A stretch of 64,000 bases of DNA from Ruminococcus flavefaciens (GTDB taxonomy: Bacteria > Bacillota > Clostridia > Oscillospirales > Ruminococcaceae): contig DFJW01000007.1 in NCBI GenBank assembly GCA_002373775.1, positions 39,104-103,103 on the forward strand, read 5' to 3'. The notes under the pieces were generated by a model. The model did not search any database. It saw nothing but the letters and a program-made list of their open reading frames with translations, and was not told where the DNA came from. Shown here one piece after another: positions 27,573 to 37,525 of this stretch. Position 1 is the first letter of the stretch, and every line of letters begins with the position of its first letter. The position numbers and the translations under genes are program-made.

Positions 27573-28568
27573 ATGACTGTACGCGAACAGCTGGAGATAA
27601 CAGAAGTCGGGATACTCAGCAGTTTTGCCTGCACAAGTGTAGATCCGGTCGGAACGAAGCGTGACCGTATAGAAGAGAAATGCCCGTTCCGTACAGAGTT
27701 CCAGCGCGACAGGGACAGGATACTCCACTGCAACTCGTTCAGACGTCTGAAAAGAAAGACGCAGGTATTCCTTTCACCGGTCGGGGACCATTACCGCACA
27801 CGACTTACACATACACTGGAAGTAGCTCAGATCGCCAGAACAATTGCAAGAGGGATGCGTCTCAACGAAGACCTTACCGAAGCTATTGCTCTTGGACATG
27901 ACCTCGGTCATTCACCTTTCGGACACTGCGGCGAACGCACTCTCAACGAGATCTGTCCCCATGGTTTCAGACACTATGAGCAGAGCGTGAGAGTTGTCGA
28001 GCATCTGGAAAAAAACGGGAAAGGTCTCAATCTGACCTATGCAGTCCGCAATGGTATAGAATGCCACACAAACAAGACGGCAGCCACGAAAGAAGGCTGT
28101 ATCGTCCGTCTTGCTGATACAATAGCTTACATTAACCACGACATTGAGGATTCTATCCGTGCCGGTATCCTTCATCAGAACGATCTTCCGCGGGATTGTG
28201 TCATCGTTCTCGGCAATACCAAGACAAAGCGTATCACCACGCTCATTGCATCCGTCATAGAACACGGCGTATACGATATTGATTTCGCACCGAAGATCAG
28301 GAAGGCACATGATGATCTGAAGAGATTCATGTTTGAAAGAGTGTATACAAATCCGGCAGCAAAGCATGAGGAATCAAAGGCTGAGCTGCTTGTGCGGAAA
28401 CTCTATTCCTACTTTATCGAACATCCGGAAAAGCTGCCTGATGAGTACAAGCGGATCATGAAGGCGACTGATCCCGACAGGGCAGTATGCGATTATATTT
28501 CCGGGATGAGCGACGGATACGCAGTTGATCTCTACACAGATCTCTTTGTGCCGAAGTTCTGGAAATAG
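27573..28568 (+). CDS. dgt: dGTPase-family dNTP triphosphohydrolase
   Basis: 331 residues from the ATG at 27573 (GGAGGGA upstream). HD-domain phosphohydrolase that cleaves dNTPs to nucleoside and triphosphate. The metal site is seen as RLTHTLEVAQ with HDLGHSPFGHCGE. Next come dnaG (8 bases later) and rpoD, an order common in Clostridia, where this gene takes the place of rpsU of the E. coli macromolecular synthesis operon. Confidence 0.93.
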   Translation: MTVREQLEITEVGILSSFACTSVDPVGTKRDRIEEKCPFRTEFQRDRDRILHCNSFRRLKRKTQVFLSPVGDHYRTRLTHTLEVAQIARTIARGMRLNEDLTEAIALGHDLGHSPFGHCGERTLNEICPHGFRHYEQSVRVVEHLEKNGKGLNLTYAVRNGIECHTNKTAATKEGCIVRLADTIAYINHDIEDSIRAGILHQNDLPRDCVIVLGNTKTKRITTLIASVIEHGVYDIDFAPKIRKAHDDLKRFMFERVYTNPAAKHEESKAELLVRKLYSYFIEHPEKLPDEYKRIMKATDPDRAVCDYISGMSDGYAVDLYTDLFVPKFWK

Positions 28569-28576
28569 GAGGCAGT

Positions 28577-30319
28577 ATGCAGAGAAACGATGAGTTCCTG
28601 TACCGCCTTGTTCACGCCAATCCTATCGAAGAGGTAATGAGCGGCTATGTGAACCTGACAAGACGCGGCAGGAATTATGTATGTAATTGCCCGTTCCATT
28701 CCGAAAAGACGCCTTCATGCTACATATATCTCGACGACAACCCTCATTTTTATTGCTTTGGCTGTGGTGCAGGCGGTGATGTCATCACCTTCATCATGAA
28801 GATCGAGAATCTCAGTTTTACAGAAGCCGTCCGCATACTGGCACAGCGGGCAGGCATGGAAGTACCGGAGAATAATTCCCGTGATGCGCAGTATGCCAAG
28901 CGGAAGACGCGGATATACGAGATGAACCGTCTTGCCGCCAATTATTTCTACAAAAATCTGCTCACAGGGAAAAACAAAGCCGGACTTAAATATTTTGCGG
29001 ACCGCAGGCTTTCTCCACAGACCATAAAGAAATACGGGCTCGGCTATTCATCCGATTCATGGAACGAGCTTACAGACCTGCTTCGTTCCAAGGGATACTC
29101 GGAAGATGAGATCATCGACGCATGGCTTGCCGGACGCGGAAGGAACGGCAGACTATTCGACATGTTCCGCAACCGCGTCATGTTCCCCATAGTTGACCTT
29201 CGCGGCAATGTGATAGGTTTCGGCGGAAGAGTCCTCGATGACTCCAAGCCCAAGTATCTCAACACCGGAAAAACGCCTGTATTCGATAAAGGCTCAAATC
29301 TTTTCTCCATGAACTTTGCGAAGGATGCACCGGTCAAAAGGCTGATCCTCTGTGAAGGTTATATGGACGTTATAGCCGTTAATCAGGCAGGATTTGAAAA
29401 CGTTGTGGCAACACTCGGCACAGCCATAACACCGGATCAGGCGCGTCTCATAAGTCATTACGCCGAAGAAGTCATAATAGCTTATGACAGCGACGGCGCA
29501 GGACAGAGGGCAACGCAGAAAGCGATAAATCACTTTGCAGACGTTGGATTGCGCACAAGGATACTTCATATGGAAGGCGCAAAAGATCCTGATGAGTTTA
29601 TCAAAAAATTCGGACCTAACCGTTTCAGGATGCTGATAGATCAGTCATTTGACGCAAATACGTTCATGCTTGACAAGTGTGAAGAGGGACTTGATCTCAG
29701 TACAGAAGCCGGACGGGTAGAATTGCTGAAACGCTCGGCAAAGGTCCTTGCCGGGATCGAATCGCCCCTTGAAAGGGAAGTGTATATTTCCCGTACATCG
29801 AAAAAGTGTGATATACCGGTATCAGTGCTTAAAACGCATATCGACGGACTTTTGCGCAGGAACAGCCGTTCCGAGAGAAAAAACGAATGGCGCAGCATAA
29901 CGACCGGTACGATAGCGCACAGGGACGACATCAACCCTGAATCAGCACGTTTCAGGAAAGAAGCGAAAGCAGAAGAGACGATACTGACGTATCTGATGAT
30001 GCGGCCTGAAGATTCAGAAAAGCTCACAACGCTCATCAAGCCGGAAAATTTTGTAACAGCATTCAACAGGCGAGTCTATGAGTCGATGCTGGACAAAATA
30101 AAGGAAGACGGCAAGTTCGCAGTCTCTATGCTGAACGGCGATTTTTCGCCGGACGAAGTCGGTAAGATATGCGGTATATTTGCAAAGAACCGTGATTTTG
30201 ACATAAATATGAGTGTAGTTGAAGACTGTGCGGCAGTCCTCGCTGCATATCATCCGCCCTCAGACGGAGCTATCAGCGATGAGGAACTGCTGAGCAGGTT
30301 CAAGTCGAAAAGAAAATGA
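28577..30319 (+). CDS. dnaG: DNA primase
   Basis: 580 residues. Makes RNA primers at the replication fork. The zinc-binding domain has Cys38, His41, Cys60 and Cys63. The TOPRIM core has the catalytic Glu in CEGYMDV and the Asp pair in AYDSDGAGQ. The C-terminal ~130 residues form the helicase-binding domain. AGGAGG precedes the start. It is in an operon with dgt and rpoD. Confidence 0.96.
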   Translation: MQRNDEFLYRLVHANPIEEVMSGYVNLTRRGRNYVCNCPFHSEKTPSCYIYLDDNPHFYCFGCGAGGDVITFIMKIENLSFTEAVRILAQRAGMEVPENNSRDAQYAKRKTRIYEMNRLAANYFYKNLLTGKNKAGLKYFADRRLSPQTIKKYGLGYSSDSWNELTDLLRSKGYSEDEIIDAWLAGRGRNGRLFDMFRNRVMFPIVDLRGNVIGFGGRVLDDSKPKYLNTGKTPVFDKGSNLFSMNFAKDAPVKRLILCEGYMDVIAVNQAGFENVVATLGTAITPDQARLISHYAEEVIIAYDSDGAGQRATQKAINHFADVGLRTRILHMEGAKDPDEFIKKFGPNRFRMLIDQSFDANTFMLDKCEEGLDLSTEAGRVELLKRSAKVLAGIESPLEREVYISRTSKKCDIPVSVLKTHIDGLLRRNSRSERKNEWRSITTGTIAHRDDINPESARFRKEAKAEETILTYLMMRPEDSEKLTTLIKPENFVTAFNRRVYESMLDKIKEDGKFAVSMLNGDFSPDEVGKICGIFAKNRDFDINMSVVEDCAAVLAAYHPPSDGAISDEELLSRFKSKRK

Positions 30320-30382
30320 GTATATTGAACGGCACGCCGTTCTGATATTCAGCAGAAAAAGAAAAATCAGGAGGATATTATT

Positions 30383-31465
30383 ATGGAAAACAGAAAAAAT
30401 ACTATTGACGCCCTTATGGAACAGGGTAAAGCAAATGGTAAGCTCACCACGAAAGAGATAACCGATGCACTGGAGGAACTCGATTTTGATGTTGACCAGA
30501 TCAATTCCTTTTACGACACCTGTGAAACGCTGAATATCGAGATCGTGGAAGATATGAATATTGATGCTGATCTGAAGATCGGCATGGATTCGAATCTGAC
30601 AGATGACCTTGAAATGGCACTTTCGACAGAGGGCATCGCAATAGACGATCCGGTAAAGATATACCTGAAGGAAATAGGCCGCGTTCCGCTTCTCACTACC
30701 GAAGAGGAAATAGAGCTTGCCCAGAGAATGGCAAAGGGCGATCCTTACGCAAAGAAGCGTCTTTCCGAGGCAAACCTCCGACTTGTAGTTTCCATAGCAA
30801 AGAAGTATGTAGGCCGCGGAATGCAGTTCCTTGATCTTATACAGGAAGGAAATCTCGGACTTATCAAAGCCGTTGAAAAGTTCGATTACACCAAGGGATT
30901 CAAGTTCTCCACATATGCGACATGGTGGATACGTCAGGCGATAACAAGAGCCATAGCCGACCAGGCGAGAACTATCCGTATCCCGGTACACATGGTCGAG
31001 ACTATAACCAAAGTCAAGAAGGTATCGAGCCAGCTCCTTCATGAGAACGGACACGATCCCAGCCCGGAGGATATCGCTGAGAAGCTTGGTATGCCCGTGG
31101 ACAAAGTACGCGAGATAATGCGTGTTGCGCAGGATCCTGTCTCACTGGAAACACCGATCGGTGAGGAGGAAGACAGCCACCTCGGAGACTTCATCCCCGA
31201 TGATGACGCACCTGCACCGGCTGAAGCAGCTTCACACACTCTTCTCAAAGAGCAGCTCAATGAAGTGCTTTCAACACTCACTGACCGTGAAGCGAAGGTA
31301 CTCAAACTGCGTTTCGGTCTTGAAGACGGCAAATCACGCACTCTTGAAGAAGTAGGACAGCGTTTTGACGTTACCCGTGAGCGTATCCGTCAGATAGAGG
31401 CAAAAGCACTCCGTAAGCTCCGTCATCCCAGCAGAAGCAAAAAGGTCAAGGATTTCCTCGACTGA
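30383..31465 (+). CDS. rpoD: Primary sigma factor (sigma-A/RpoD)
   Basis: 360 residues, usual for a Bacillota housekeeping sigma factor. Region 1.1 at the N-terminus, region 1.2 ([12 protein letters not shown]), region 2 ([18 protein letters not shown] and [10 protein letters not shown]), region 3 and region 4 ([32 protein letters not shown]) are all intact. Its recognised promoter, TTGACA-17-TATAAT, is the one seen repeatedly in this window. Confidence 0.98.
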   Translation: MENRKNTIDALMEQGKANGKLTTKEITDALEELDFDVDQINSFYDTCETLNIEIVEDMNIDADLKIGMDSNLTDDLEMALSTEGIAIDDPVKIYLKEIGRVPLLTTEEEIELAQRMAKGDPYAKKRLSEANLRLVVSIAKKYVGRGMQFLDLIQEGNLGLIKAVEKFDYTKGFKFSTYATWWIRQAITRAIADQARTIRIPVHMVETITKVKKVSSQLLHENGHDPSPEDIAEKLGMPVDKVREIMRVAQDPVSLETPIGEEEDSHLGDFIPDDDAPAPAEAASHTLLKEQLNEVLSTLTDREAKVLKLRFGLEDGKSRTLEEVGQRFDVTRERIRQIEAKALRKLRHPSRSKKVKDFLD

Positions 31466-31481
31466 TACATATAACAAAACG

Positions 31482-31518
31482 ACCGCCTGCAAGCAGATCC
31501 CTTGCAGGCGGTATTATT
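31482..31518. terminator. Bidirectional terminator after rpoD
   Basis: Perfect 12-base-pair stem ACCGCCTGCAAG (31482-31493) with CTTGCAGGCGGT (31501-31512), then ATTATTTT on the plus strand and CGTTTTGTT on the minus strand. Confidence 0.92.
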
Positions 31519-31527
31519 TTACAGCTT

Positions 31528-32934
31528 TTAATCTGCCGGAATCTCTCCGGCTTTTCGCAGGATATCGTTCTTCTGTTCCTTGTCATAGAGGAATACATAG
31601 AATATATCCCCGTATTTAGGCGTCTTTACGAGGTGACCGATATCGTCGATATACTTTATCTTTCCGGTCTTTGTGATGATGCGGTAGCTCACATAATCGA
31701 GCCCTTCGCTGTTATCGGAGACCTGACGCATGATTGATGCTTCGACTCTGTCCAGATCATCCGGATGAACGATATTTTTGAAGGAATCTCCGCTGAATTG
31801 CAGCAGTTCCTCCATTGAACTGCACTCGAACAGTTCAAAGAGCTGGTCGTTGGCGAACAGTATCTCTTCGCGTTCATCAGCCTTGTACACAAGTATCGCA
31901 CCGGGGATGCCGGAAACGATATCAGCCATGTTGAAACTCAGCTGAGTGCGTTTCTGCATCAGCATATGAGGGTGATATTTAATGCAGCTGTTCCTGTGTT
32001 TCATTTTGATAGTGTACATCGCAAGGTCAGCTTTCATGGTGAGATCGTGGTATTCTCTGCCCTGTTCGGGATACAGAGCGTAACCTATAGAAAAAGTGTA
32101 TCTGTAGGTAGTGCCGTTAATATCTATCGTATGAGCAGCAAGCGAGAAACGGTGTATCTCATCATCACATTCGGAAGCAGAACGGTTTTTCAGGAGCACA
32201 AGGAATTCGTCACCGCCGTTGCGGACGATGATGCTGTCTCTTCCGAAATATTTTTCGAGATTCCTTGCAGCAGAGCGCAGGACATTGTCGCCCACATCAT
32301 GACCGAACTGATCGTTGAACCGCTTGAAAAAGTCAAGGTCGATAATAACGACGGCAGCACTGTCCTGAGGGTACTGACGGAAGTAATCAATTATCTTGAG
32401 ATCACCGGCGGTACGGTTGTAGAGCCCGGTGAGACCGTCGTATTCCACGCGCCTGAGAAGCTTCACGCTGTCGTCGTAGATATTTGTGACATCGCATGAA
32501 AGGAACAGAGCGAGGCTTCTGCCGTTTTCGTCTTTATAAAGCTGGCAGTTCACCTGTTTTCGCTGCATTTTGCCGTCGATAGTTGAAGTATAGTCTTCGC
32601 TTATGAAAGATTCGCCGGCACTGAAAAGCATCAGCAGATTATCCTTGTCGAAGAATTCTCTGATATCCTTATCCTGAGTCTGGGGAGTCCACGGCGTCAG
32701 GATGATACCGATGAATTTCTCGTAGCATGAAGGCATATCAGCAGGGAACAGCTTGCTCATGGTATCTGAGAAGTGATACTCTTCGATAGTATCATTATCC
32801 AGATCAGCAAGGAAATAGGAAGCCTTTTGCAGAAACTTCTGGAAATCGGGATAACCGAGATAGAGCGCATAGCTCTTTCCGGCTATCTTATACAGGGTAT
32901 CCTTTTGGATCTTTGAGAATAACTGTTCATTCAT
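31528..32934 (-). CDS. Cytoplasmic diguanylate cyclase with C-terminal PAS domain
   Basis: 468 residues, no signal peptide or membrane helix. The N-terminal ~160 residues are an unassigned sensor region. The GGDEF domain (~165-330) has an intact GGDEF signature (RNGGDEFLVLL), so synthesis of c-di-GMP is predicted. The inhibitory RxxD motif is not in the usual place. A PAS domain of the PAS_3 type fills ~345-460, an unusual C-terminal position. The gene starts 30 bases after metG and ends the gltX-metG operon. AAAGGAGG lies upstream of the ATG. Confidence 0.9.
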   Translation of the reverse strand: MNEQLFSKIQKDTLYKIAGKSYALYLGYPDFQKFLQKASYFLADLDNDTIEEYHFSDTMSKLFPADMPSCYEKFIGIILTPWTPQTQDKDIREFFDKDNLLMLFSAGESFISEDYTSTIDGKMQRKQVNCQLYKDENGRSLALFLSCDVTNIYDDSVKLLRRVEYDGLTGLYNRTAGDLKIIDYFRQYPQDSAAVVIIDLDFFKRFNDQFGHDVGDNVLRSAARNLEKYFGRDSIIVRNGGDEFLVLLKNRSASECDDEIHRFSLAAHTIDINGTTYRYTFSIGYALYPEQGREYHDLTMKADLAMYTIKMKHRNSCIKYHPHMLMQKRTQLSFNMADIVSGIPGAILVYKADEREEILFANDQLFELFECSSMEELLQFSGDSFKNIVHPDDLDRVEASIMRQVSDNSEGLDYVSYRIITKTGKIKYIDDIGHLVKTPKYGDIFYVFLYDKEQKNDILRKAGEIPAD

Positions 32935-32964
32935 GCTGACGCCTCCTTTGCGGGTGACGATGGA

Positions 32965-34974
32965 TTATTCTTCTGATGCAGCGAACTGACTCTCATGACG
33001 GGTAAAGAAATCAGTTCTGGGAGGTAAGAATTTCAGCTTATGTGAAGTACCGGTGAAGTGATTCAGAGGTTCGAGGATAGTATCCCATGACCAGATACGC
33101 TCATCAACATCGAGATATTCTCTGAGTTTTTCGGTGCCGAATGGAGCCATAGGATGAAGGAGCACACCGGCAATTCGGATCATGTAGAAGAGGTTGGCGA
33201 GTGACTGTTTCAGAGCGTCCTTATCGGGATAATCACCGGTGAGTGCCTTAGCCATGTACTTGCTGCCGTTGCGGATGTAGCTGTCGAGGACATAGGTACA
33301 CTGGTGGAAGGCGAATTTAGACATATGGCGCTCATATTCGAGCACAGCCTTCTTGGCATCTTCGAGGAATTTCTCTTCCGGAGCAATATCCGGCATGATA
33401 CCGTCGAGCTCCTTCTGAGCTGTATAGAAAGCAGTGCGTATCATACGGTTGTAGACATTAGAGAGCAGGAGACCGTCTTTTACAACAGGATCTGCATCAT
33501 CCGGCTTGGCATCCGGATTATAAGGCTTGGGCATGAAGCTGACAGATCTCTGACCGAGACCGAGACCGAGCCAGTGCATCCTGAGCTGTTCAGGTGTATA
33601 GTGATTGAGCAGGTCGTCAGCCATAGGAGGCTTGACTGCACCGGAGCTTGAAGCCTTCTTATCAAGGAAGAGTATATGGTGATTAGCCACGATAACTGGG
33701 AGCTGAAGTTCACCGTCAGCCGGGGAGGCAGTCTTTGTATCGGCTTCCTGCTGAGCCATCCACATAGCAGGCTCGGCGATGCCATAGAAGTAGATATTGT
33801 CCTGACCTATGAACTGATATACAGTTGATTCCTTGCTGCACCAGTAATCCTTCCACTCTTCACGCGGTCTGCCTTCGGATTCGAGGTAAGTCTGAGTGAA
33901 GGAGATAGGAGCCCAGAGAGACTCAGGCCATACCCATACAGTGAGACCTTCAACGCCGTCCATAACAGGCGCAGGAACGCCCCATTCGATGTTTCCTGTA
34001 AGTCTGAAGGGGACGAGAGTCTTACCTGTACGGTAGCGGATGCCGTTGGCAGTGAGTATGCGGCAAGCCTCATCGCAGTCCTGAAGCTTCTGGAACTGGA
34101 TAGTGAATGAAGGTTTTTTCTTTTCTTCGAGGTATTCATGCTCTGGCATTGAAGCTCTGAGCTCGTTATACTTATCTTCGAATTCGCGCTTGATATAGAT
34201 AACAGGCGGTTTGAGGAACTCGTCGATAGTCTTCCATACTACCGGACGGATATCCTTGCGCTTTTTGAGTTCTTCCACCCAATCCTTCATGAGCTGCTCA
34301 TAGTCACGGAGTTTGAAATACCAGTTTGTTACCGGCTTCATAGTCGGTGTCTCGCCGGTAAGTGTGCTGACGGGATTGAGCAGATTCTCGGGCATGTACT
34401 GATGTCCGAGGTCACATTCATCAGCGTAACCCTTTTCAGAGGTGCATCCTTCCACGGGACATTTTCCGATGACCTGTCTGCCGTTGAGAAATACACCTGC
34501 TTTCTCATCGAAGAACTGCATGGTAGTGATCTGATTGAGCTGACCTTTTTTGTGGAGAGAACTGATGAACCAGTCGGTCACATCGGCGTGGATCTCCTTG
34601 GAACGTCCGAGACCTGATGCACCGAAAAGGTTCGGTGAGATACCGTAAGCAGCGAGAGTTTCCTTCTGCTTATTGTGATTGCGTGCAACGAAATCTTCAA
34701 GTGAGCCTTCGAATTCGCCCTTAGCGACTTTCACGCGCCAGCCCTCAGCGATAGGAGAGCCATAGCAGTCAGTGCCGCTGACGAAAATTACGTTTTCCTT
34801 GCCGATCCTGTCACGGAGAAAACGAGCGTATGTATCAGCGAAAACGAGCATACCGCCCACATGACCGAAGTGGAGCTCCTTGTTGCCGTAAGGCATACCG
34901 CCGGTGACAACAGCTCTCTTCGGGAAAACCGGGCGCGGTATCTCAAAATTCTTCTTTTCATTCTTGTCTGACAT
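32965..34974 (-). CDS. metG: Methionyl-tRNA synthetase, divergent form
   Basis: 669 residues. Charges tRNA with methionine. The Rossmann start is seen as VTGGMPYGNKELHFGH, so HIGH reads HFGH. The middle has SGTDCYGSPI and the FIGQDNIYF motif of MetRS. The KMSKS loop reads DKKASSSG, an unusual variant. An anticodon-binding helical domain covers the C-terminal ~200 residues; no tRNA-binding EMAP-like domain. Identity as MetRS is well supported. Whether it is the only MetRS of the cell cannot be told from this window. Confidence 0.87.
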   Translation of the reverse strand: MSDKNEKKNFEIPRPVFPKRAVVTGGMPYGNKELHFGHVGGMLVFADTYARFLRDRIGKENVIFVSGTDCYGSPIAEGWRVKVAKGEFEGSLEDFVARNHNKQKETLAAYGISPNLFGASGLGRSKEIHADVTDWFISSLHKKGQLNQITTMQFFDEKAGVFLNGRQVIGKCPVEGCTSEKGYADECDLGHQYMPENLLNPVSTLTGETPTMKPVTNWYFKLRDYEQLMKDWVEELKKRKDIRPVVWKTIDEFLKPPVIYIKREFEDKYNELRASMPEHEYLEEKKKPSFTIQFQKLQDCDEACRILTANGIRYRTGKTLVPFRLTGNIEWGVPAPVMDGVEGLTVWVWPESLWAPISFTQTYLESEGRPREEWKDYWCSKESTVYQFIGQDNIYFYGIAEPAMWMAQQEADTKTASPADGELQLPVIVANHHILFLDKKASSSGAVKPPMADDLLNHYTPEQLRMHWLGLGLGQRSVSFMPKPYNPDAKPDDADPVVKDGLLLSNVYNRMIRTAFYTAQKELDGIMPDIAPEEKFLEDAKKAVLEYERHMSKFAFHQCTYVLDSYIRNGSKYMAKALTGDYPDKDALKQSLANLFYMIRIAGVLLHPMAPFGTEKLREYLDVDERIWSWDTILEPLNHFTGTSHKLKFLPPRTDFFTRHESQFAASEE

Positions 34975-35019
34975 ATCTTAACCTTCTTAACAATTAATAG
35001 CTTTGGAGTATTTATCTGC

Positions 35020-36660
35020 TCAAACGAATTTTTCGAGACGAGCGCGGACGATATCCTCACCGAGGACGTGGCTGACCTCGTGGATATCGGGAGCATTTGC
35101 ATGACCGGTAAGGGCTATCCTGAGCATATTCGTGATGTGAACGATACTTCCCTTGAACTGATCCGGATTCTTCTTGTAGTCCTTGGGTTTTACAGCAAAA
35201 CCGAGTTTGTCGGTTATAGCCTTTACCTTATCGAACCAAACAGAGGAATCATCGCTGTGATCGTAAGAACTGAGGTATTCAGCGAAGAACTCTTTTCGTG
35301 TAGCGTCATCGACCTCAGCGGGCATATCATCTGATATCTTGAAAGTCTCATCGTAATAGAAACTCATGAAATCGCATGCCTGTTTCCATGTTTCGAGGTC
35401 CTTTCTCGGCTTAGCGGCATTGCGTCCCACGTTGAGAGCGGCGATAGTGCGCTCGGGGTATCTGCGGATGAGGTCAGCGAAATCGGCATTGTATTTTTCA
35501 CACCAGCCCAGCCATTCGCTGTAGATCTTCTCAGCCGGCATGCGTCCTATAACGTCCTTGGAGATACTGCGGAGCTTGTCGAGATCCACAAGAGCACCGG
35601 AAATCGACATTTTGGAAAGAGAGTAGGGGAATTCGTTGATATCAGCATCCGGATTAGCAATGCGCCACTCCTCAAAGTTGGAGTTGAGCAGAGTGAGCAG
35701 GAACTCCCAGATAGCGTCCGGGCTGATACCCTCCTGCTGATAGTATGAAAGGGCGAGTTCCGGATCCTTTCTCTTTGAGAGTTTTCTCTTGCCGCCTGTT
35801 TCCTCGTCTATCTTCATAAGAGTAGCGGTGTGGCAGTAAATGGGCTGTTTCCAGCCGAGAACGTTGAAAAGCTCAACGTGCATGGGAAGAGAAGAGATCC
35901 ACTCTTCACCTCTTATAACATGTGTAGAGCGCATGAGATGATCGTCAACGACATGTGCGAAATGATAAGTAGGGATACCGTCGCTCTTCAGGAGGACGAA
36001 GTCCATATTATTCCTTGGCATTTCGAGTTTGCCGCGTACAGCGTCCACAACGGAGATATACTCATCCGTTTCAGTACCGCGGAAACGCAGCACCCATTCC
36101 TTGCCGGCGTCGATATTCTCTTTTATCTGCTCTATGGTAAGATCACGGCACTTGGCGTATTTGCCGTAGATACCCGGGTTTTCCTTATTGGCAGTCTGCT
36201 GTTCGCGGATCTCGTCGATCTCTTCAGCAGTCATGAAGCAGGGATAAGCGAGCTCGCGTTCAACGAGATGCTTGGCGAAAACATGATAGATATCTTTTCT
36301 CTGACGCTGGCGGTAAGGACCGTAAGCACCGTTATCACCGTCAGAAACGGCGCCTTCGTCGAAATGGACGCCGAAATAATTCATGGCATTTATGACAGTA
36401 TCTACAGCGCCTTCTACTTCGCGCTTGCTGTCAGTGTCTTCGATCCTGAGGTAGAAAACACCGCCTGACTGATGAGCGATGCGTTCACCGATGAGGGCGT
36501 TGTAAAGGTTTCCGAGGTGAACGAAACCTGTAGGGCTCGGACCTATTCTTGTGACATTTGCGCCTTCCGGCAGCTGTCTTGGGGGGAATCTTTTTTCCAT
36601 ATCATCCGGAGAAGCTGTCACATCCGGAAAGAGAAGCTGAGCGAGTGCGTTATTATCCAT
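35020..36660 (-). CDS. gltX: Glutamyl-tRNA synthetase
   Basis: 546 residues from the ATG at 36660, with AAGGTGGT 6 bases upstream; in-frame codons further upstream would lie across the promoter. It charges tRNA-Glu and in many Bacillota also tRNA-Gln. The HIGH motif is GPSPTGFVHLGN and the KMSKS motif is KRKLSKRKDP. It is the first gene of an operon with metG and the diguanylate cyclase, 45 and 30 bases apart. No T-box is present in the short leader. Confidence 0.95.
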   Translation of the reverse strand: MDNNALAQLLFPDVTASPDDMEKRFPPRQLPEGANVTRIGPSPTGFVHLGNLYNALIGERIAHQSGGVFYLRIEDTDSKREVEGAVDTVINAMNYFGVHFDEGAVSDGDNGAYGPYRQRQRKDIYHVFAKHLVERELAYPCFMTAEEIDEIREQQTANKENPGIYGKYAKCRDLTIEQIKENIDAGKEWVLRFRGTETDEYISVVDAVRGKLEMPRNNMDFVLLKSDGIPTYHFAHVVDDHLMRSTHVIRGEEWISSLPMHVELFNVLGWKQPIYCHTATLMKIDEETGGKRKLSKRKDPELALSYYQQEGISPDAIWEFLLTLLNSNFEEWRIANPDADINEFPYSLSKMSISGALVDLDKLRSISKDVIGRMPAEKIYSEWLGWCEKYNADFADLIRRYPERTIAALNVGRNAAKPRKDLETWKQACDFMSFYYDETFKISDDMPAEVDDATRKEFFAEYLSSYDHSDDSSVWFDKVKAITDKLGFAVKPKDYKKNPDQFKGSIVHITNMLRIALTGHANAPDIHEVSHVLGEDIVRARLEKFV

Positions 36661-36696
36661 TTTTACCACCTTTAAATATACAAATGTTTTGCTCAT

Positions 36697-36725
36697 ATTA
36701 TACCACGTTTTACGCTGTTTGTCAA
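36697..36725 (-). promoter_or_regulatory. gltX operon promoter, exact consensus
   Basis: Minus strand: TTGACA (36720-36725), 17-base spacer, TATAAT (36697-36702). Confidence 0.88.
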
Positions 36726-37165
36726 ACCTGAAAGAGCGTCCTGCCGGAGGCGGTATAAAACCGGAAAATACGCAGTCCGGGAGTGATATGCAATATATTC
36801 GCAAGAAAACATATGCTACAGCAAAAAATGATATGTCTGAAAGAATTCCGGATTAAACTTTACAGGATTCTTACTTAATTAATGCTTAAATTAAGTTGGC
36901 ATCTGACTTTATATCTACGAATTTTTGCGCTTAACTATGCAAATCGCCCAATTTTTGCGGACTTTGAAAAATAGCAAAATATTACTTTACAATCAGTTAA
37001 TTATGTGATATCATATACTTATAGGTGTAATGATATCCTGACCTGTCTGTGTAATGGCACGTCATACATGTACAATTTTTGAAAAATCTCTTTACTTTCA
37101 TGTAATAATGTGTTAAAATGTAAAGTATGAAATCGTTAAGCCTTACGGCGGATAGGAGCATCATT
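36726..37165. promoter_or_regulatory. Long intergenic region between gltX and the YerC/TrpR-like gene
   Basis: No convincing gene. It holds an inverted repeat CTTAATT/AATTAAG (36874-36880, 36889-36895) and a direct repeat AATTTTTGCG at 36920-36929 and 36950-36959, 30 bases apart, possible operator elements. A promoter for the plus-strand gene is TTTACT (37091-37096), 17 bases, TAAAAT (37114-37119). A short open frame of 22 codons at 36788-36856 with a GGGAG upstream is not supported otherwise. Confidence 0.55.
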
Positions 37166-37465
37166 ATGATAGACAAGATAAAATCAGATAATATGGACCT
37201 CCTTTTTGAGGCGATCCTCACACTTGAGACCAAAGACGACTGCTATAAATTCTTTGACGACCTCTGCACAAGCATCGAACTCAAATCGTTCGCACAGCGG
37301 CTTCATGTCGCAAGACTTCTCGATGAACACAGAGTGTATAACAGCATAGTCACTGAAACAGGTGCGAGCACAGCGACCATAAGCCGCGTGAACCGTTCGC
37401 TAAAGGACGGCAATGACGGATACAATATCGTATTCGACCGCCTGAAGGAAAAAGGGCTTCTCTGA
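37166..37465 (+). CDS. YerC/YecD-family TrpR-like protein
   Basis: 99 residues from the ATG at 37166 with GGAG 8 bases upstream; an earlier in-frame ATG at 37127 lacks a ribosome site. The TrpR superfamily HTH is clear: FAQRLHVARLLDEH and TGASTATISRVNRSL. These small repressors bind DNA as dimers; targets are not established. It lies 60 bases before the GH9 gene, with only a small hairpin (37479-37492, GAAA loop) between. Confidence 0.9.
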   Translation: MIDKIKSDNMDLLFEAILTLETKDDCYKFFDDLCTSIELKSFAQRLHVARLLDEHRVYNSIVTETGASTATISRVNRSLKDGNDGYNIVFDRLKEKGLL

Positions 37466-37525
37466 TACAGGTTCTTTTGACCGGAAACGGTCTGTTATAT
37501 TATTTTAGAGAAAGGATCGATTCAA

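Noticed and set aside
30260..31054. Long minus-strand open frame over dnaG-rpoD
   Set aside because: Antisense to a strongly conserved sigma factor gene, with no ribosome site or family signature; similar shadows at 20071-20841, 14757-15101 and 60392-61222 were dropped for the same reason.
36661..36696. T-box before gltX
   Set aside because: The leader between promoter and start codon is only about 30 bases and has no room for a T-box or terminator.
36788..36856. 22-codon open frame with a GGGAG upstream between gltX and the TrpR-like gene
   Set aside because: Too short, no convincing promoter, and no sequence signature; kept only as part of the intergenic description.
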